DNA of 64,000 bases from Faecalicatena contorta (GTDB taxonomy: Bacteria > Bacillota > Clostridia > Lachnospirales > Lachnospiraceae). Shown here in pieces: positions 61,392 through 64,000 of this stretch. A program made the position numbers and the translations under genes. The DNA lies in the NCBI RefSeq assembly GCF_003149105.1, contig NZ_QGDS01000001.1, forward strand, positions 263,334 to 327,333, written 5' to 3'. The notes under the pieces were generated by a model, which made no database searches, was not told the DNA's origin, and saw only the letters and a program-made list of their open reading frames with translations. Numbering within the stretch: position 1 is the stretch's first letter; every line of letters begins with the position of its first letter.

Positions 61392-62141
61392 ATGTCAAAA
61401 AAAGAAAAAATTCTATTCAGGGCAGCCATAGCCTTTGCGCTTATGTTTGCCGTCACACCGGCAGTGAATGCAATGCACATTATGGAAGGCTATCTTCCGG
61501 TAAAATATTGTATTGCATGGGGCGCTATCTGTGTTCCATTTCTGGTTGCCGGGGTTATTTCCCTAAAAAAGAGAGTAGCGGAAAACCGTAAAGCCATTAC
61601 ATTAATTGCGATGTCAGGGGCCTTTATTTTCGTACTGTCTTCCTTGAAAATCCCATCTGTAACGGGGAGCTGCTCCCATATGACCGGAACAGGTCTGGGT
61701 GCCATCCTGTTTGGACCTGCCGCGGTTAGTATTTTAGGTATTATTGTACTGTTGTTCCAGGCAATCCTGCTGGCACACGGCGGATTGACTACATTGGGAG
61801 CGAATACATTTTCTATGGCAATTGCAGGGCCGCTTTTATCTTTTGGAATCTATATGCTTTGCAAAAAATTGAAAGTAAACCGGAAAGTCTCTGTGTTTCT
61901 GGCAGCTTTTTTGGGAGATTTGTTTACATATTGTGTGACAAGCGTCCAGCTTGCACTGGCGTATCCGTCTGAGGCAGGTGGTGTGGGAGCCTCCGCTGTG
62001 AAATTCCTTGGAGTATTTGCACCAACACAGCTTCCACTCGCTGTGATTGAAGGGATTCTCACGGTAATCATTGTTATGGCAATGGAATCTTATGCAAAAC
62101 CAGAGCTGAAGGCAATCGGATTCTTAAAGGAGGCAAGGTAA
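61392..62141 (+). CDS. cbiM: Cobalt ECF-type importer, substrate-binding membrane protein CbiM
   Basis: 249 residues from ATG 61392 (AAAAGGAGAG upstream; a longer frame to 61194 runs through the riboswitch and is rejected). Signal-like N-terminus cut to expose MHIMEGYLP, the His-containing cobalt-binding N-loop (about residues 27-35), then six membrane segments; [16 protein letters not shown] (about 96) is a family motif. First gene of cbiMNQO. Confidence 0.95.
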   Translation: MSKKEKILFRAAIAFALMFAVTPAVNAMHIMEGYLPVKYCIAWGAICVPFLVAGVISLKKRVAENRKAITLIAMSGAFIFVLSSLKIPSVTGSCSHMTGTGLGAILFGPAAVSILGIIVLLFQAILLAHGGLTTLGANTFSMAIAGPLLSFGIYMLCKKLKVNRKVSVFLAAFLGDLFTYCVTSVQLALAYPSEAGGVGASAVKFLGVFAPTQLPLAVIEGILTVIIVMAMESYAKPELKAIGFLKEAR

Positions 62142-62142
62142 G

Positions 62143-62451
62143 ATGAGTAAAAATAAAAAGACAGCCGTTGTGCTGCTGATTTTAGTAGTTTTAATTGCAG
62201 TTATACCTTTATTTGCACTAAAAGGAGCTGAATTTGGCGGCTCTGATGACGCTGGAAGTGTTATGATAGAGAAAATACAAGGGGAGTACACCCCCTGGTT
62301 TACTCCGGTACTGGAGACTGCACTTGACGGAGAACTTCCCGGAGAAGTAGAAAGTCTGATATTCTGTGTTCAGACAGGTATTGGCGTGGGAATCATTGCC
62401 TTTATTATGGGTCGTTTTGTAGAACGGAAAAAATGGCAGAGTATGGAGTAA
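62143..62451 (+). CDS. cbiN: Cobalt importer component CbiN
   Basis: 102 residues: one helix at the N-terminus (about 8-28), an extracytoplasmic loop with GAEFGGSDD and YTPWFTPV, and a second helix (about 72-92). Small two-helix CbiN proteins assist CbiM in loading Co2+. Begins 1 bp after the cbiM stop. Confidence 0.94.
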   Translation: MSKNKKTAVVLLILVVLIAVIPLFALKGAEFGGSDDAGSVMIEKIQGEYTPWFTPVLETALDGELPGEVESLIFCVQTGIGVGIIAFIMGRFVERKKWQSME

Positions 62452-62481
62452 TAGAGGCATACATGGAGAAAGGGAGACAGT

Positions 62482-63255
62482 ATGATTGTAGTGGATAAGC
62501 TTTGTTATCGCTCAAAGCTAAGATATGTAAATGCAAGTGAAAAGTTTGCCTTTTCTATTCTGACTCTGTTGTTCTGTGTAGTGAGCCGTTCTCTTGTTAT
62601 TGCAGGCATTGTATTTGCTGTGAATAGTTATCTGACGGTACAAAAGGGGAAAATACCGGGGCTTTTGTATGCCAGGCTTCTTACAATCCCCTTTGTATTC
62701 CTGATAATGAGTACTCTTGCTATTATTATCAATATTTCAAAAATCCCACTGGATGCTTATGCAATTCCAGTGGGCAGCTTTTTTATCACAGGCAGCTTTC
62801 AATCATTGCTGTTTGGTATACAGTTAATTGCAACGGCCATGGCAAGTGTGTCCTGCTTGTATTTTTTATCCCTGAATACAACAATGACAGATTTTCTGAG
62901 TGTCTTATTGAAACTCCGCTGCCCGAAAATCCTGGCAGAGCTGATGCTTCTCATTTACCGGTTCATCTTCGTATTGCTGGAGACAGCCTCGGCTATTATG
63001 GTATCCCAGAAATCCAGGCTTGGCAACAAAGACCTGAGGACATCCCTTGATTCCTTCGGGAAAATGGGTGCAGGGCTTCTGCTCCGTGCCTTCTGGCGTT
63101 CCAATGCCCTTTACGATGCAATGGAATCCCGGTGTTATGATGGGGAAATTCGGGTTCTGGAAGAAGAATATCCGGCGAGAAGAGCTGAAATTGCAGCAAT
63201 CGCCGCATTTGAACTGGTTTTGCTGGGAATTACAATATGGAGGAAAACCTTATGA
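62482..63255 (+). CDS. cbiQ: Cobalt ECF transporter T component CbiQ
   Basis: 257 residues with four to five membrane helices and the coupling region ending RSNALYDAMESRCYDGE (about 206-222), the Ala-Arg-like motif that contacts the ATPase. Links CbiM to CbiO. GAAAGGGAG precedes the ATG; the stop overlaps the cbiO start (ATGA). Confidence 0.94.
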   Translation: MIVVDKLCYRSKLRYVNASEKFAFSILTLLFCVVSRSLVIAGIVFAVNSYLTVQKGKIPGLLYARLLTIPFVFLIMSTLAIIINISKIPLDAYAIPVGSFFITGSFQSLLFGIQLIATAMASVSCLYFLSLNTTMTDFLSVLLKLRCPKILAELMLLIYRFIFVLLETASAIMVSQKSRLGNKDLRTSLDSFGKMGAGLLLRAFWRSNALYDAMESRCYDGEIRVLEEEYPARRAEIAAIAAFELVLLGITIWRKTL

Positions 63256-64000
63256 GTACAGCAGAACAGGATATTATTATAGAAGTAAAAAACGTCTATT
63301 TTTCTTACGAAGAGGGAGGTCCGGATTCACTGGACAATGTCAGCCTGAAAATAAGAAGAGGTTCAAAGGTTGCATTTATGGGGGCTAATGGATGCGGAAA
63401 GTCTACATTCTTCCTATGCTGTAATGGCATACATAAACCCTGTAAAGGAACCATTTTATTCAATGGAAAGCCTGTTGATTATTCAAAAAGAGGACTGCTG
63501 GATTTACGCGGAAAAGTAGGGATTGTATTTCAGGACCCGGACAACCAGTTATTTTCCGCCAGCGTCTATCAGGAAATTTCATTTGGCGCCTTGAATATGG
63601 GGATGGGGCCAGAAAAAGCAAAAAAGGAAGTAGAAGAAGTTATGGACTATCTGGAAATTACACCTTTTCGCGACCGCCCCACCCATGCTTTAAGCGGAGG
63701 ACAGAAGAAACAGGTTTCCATTGCTGATATCCTGGTGATGCATCCCGATGTCATGATATTGGACGAGCCTGGGGCTGCCCTGGATGCCAAACATACAAAA
63801 AAAGTAAATGAAATAGTGGATAAACTGGCAGAAGAGGGGATAACCATACTGATGGCAACCCATGATGTTGATTATGCACTGTCATGGGCAGACGAGATTA
63901 TACTAATGCATGAGGGAAAAGTACTTCTTCAGGCAGATCCGGTGACAGTCTGTACGAATGTGGAAGCCCTGACAATGACAAACCAGGAGGAACCGGCTGT
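63252..64000 (+). CDS. cbiO: Cobalt ECF transporter ATPase CbiO (3' end outside window)
   Basis: At least 249 residues, open to the window end. Walker A GANGCGKST (about 44), Q-loop FQDPDNQLFSASV (about 89), signature LSGGQKKQ (about 143), Walker B VMILDEPGAALD (about 163), switch ATHDVDYALSWAD (about 200). The FQDPDNQ motif is typical of ECF-type ATPases. Start ATG overlaps the cbiQ stop. Confidence 0.95.
   Translation, partial: MSTAEQDIIIEVKNVYFSYEEGGPDSLDNVSLKIRRGSKVAFMGANGCGKSTFFLCCNGIHKPCKGTILFNGKPVDYSKRGLLDLRGKVGIVFQDPDNQLFSASVYQEISFGALNMGMGPEKAKKEVEEVMDYLEITPFRDRPTHALSGGQKKQVSIADILVMHPDVMILDEPGAALDAKHTKKVNEIVDKLAEEGITILMATHDVDYALSWADEIILMHEGKVLLQADPVTVCTNVEALTMTNQEEPA

Overview
The window looks like chromosome from a low-GC, Gram-positive, anaerobic member of the Clostridia, most likely Lachnospiraceae. 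The evidence is the AT-rich base composition, strong AGGAGG-type ribosome binding sites, ABC importers with lipoprotein binding proteins, regulation by T-boxes and lysine/cobalamin riboswitches, a LysM-GH18 spore-cortex-type hydrolase, ATP-dependent PEP carboxykinase, and de novo corrinoid/cobalt genes. No rRNA, tRNA, CRISPR array, transposase or phage module was seen.

Layout. (1) 1-2.3 kb: the end of an FtsX-type permease and a cell-wall amidase. (2) 2.3-10.3 kb: a LacI-regulated catabolic operon with an FGGY kinase (sedoheptulokinase-like), a ribose-type ABC importer, a nucleoside hydrolase and a D-psicose/tagatose 3-epimerase; this combination is the least conventional metabolic locus in the window. 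(3) 10.5-14 kb: a three-gene envelope-stress-type module (SPFH protein, TFIIB-type zinc-ribbon membrane protein, TPM protein) like ydjI/ydjG/ydjH of Bacillus. (4) 14-15.6 kb: an SsuBC/TauBC-type transporter on the minus strand without a binding protein. (5) 15.8-22.6 kb: queH, then argH-asd-leuC-leuD-thrC. (6) 23-32.3 kb: pckA, an EFR1 ferredoxin, a probable 6S RNA, a YihY protein, a phenylalanine T-box with pheST, and queA. (7) 32.4-39 kb: accessory genes, including a truncated phosphoesterase, a PadR-HAAS-DUF4097 cassette, LysM-GH18, and an rsgA gene behind a leader-peptide attenuator; rsgA appears to have been inserted next to a duplicated GH18 3' end. (8) 39-52.4 kb: an amino-acid transport cluster: lysine riboswitch with a fused binding protein-permease and its ATPase, a chemoreceptor, a tryptophan T-box with trpXYZ, then a cyst(e)ine-type importer followed by metNIQ. 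(9) 52.5-59.5 kb: a 1740-residue REC-GGDEF-EAL-PAS-histidine kinase-REC protein, a copper-site-less SOD-like protein and a membrane diguanylate cyclase. (10) 59.6-64 kb: cobK, cobO, a cobalamin riboswitch and cbiMNQO; cbiO runs off the window.

Two dispersed intergenic repeat families recur. One is a compound hairpin element of about 130 bp placed directly after intrinsic terminators of structured RNAs (6S, Phe T-box, Trp T-box, and possibly the lysine riboswitch). The other is a double hairpin built on TTGAAYATTAGTAGTTCAA, found in three places. RNA regulators fix the likely substrates of several otherwise generic transporters. The features most worth follow-up are the MRVVR leader upstream of rsgA, the terminator-associated repeats, the psicose/nucleoside operon and the c-di-GMP/two-component fusion protein.
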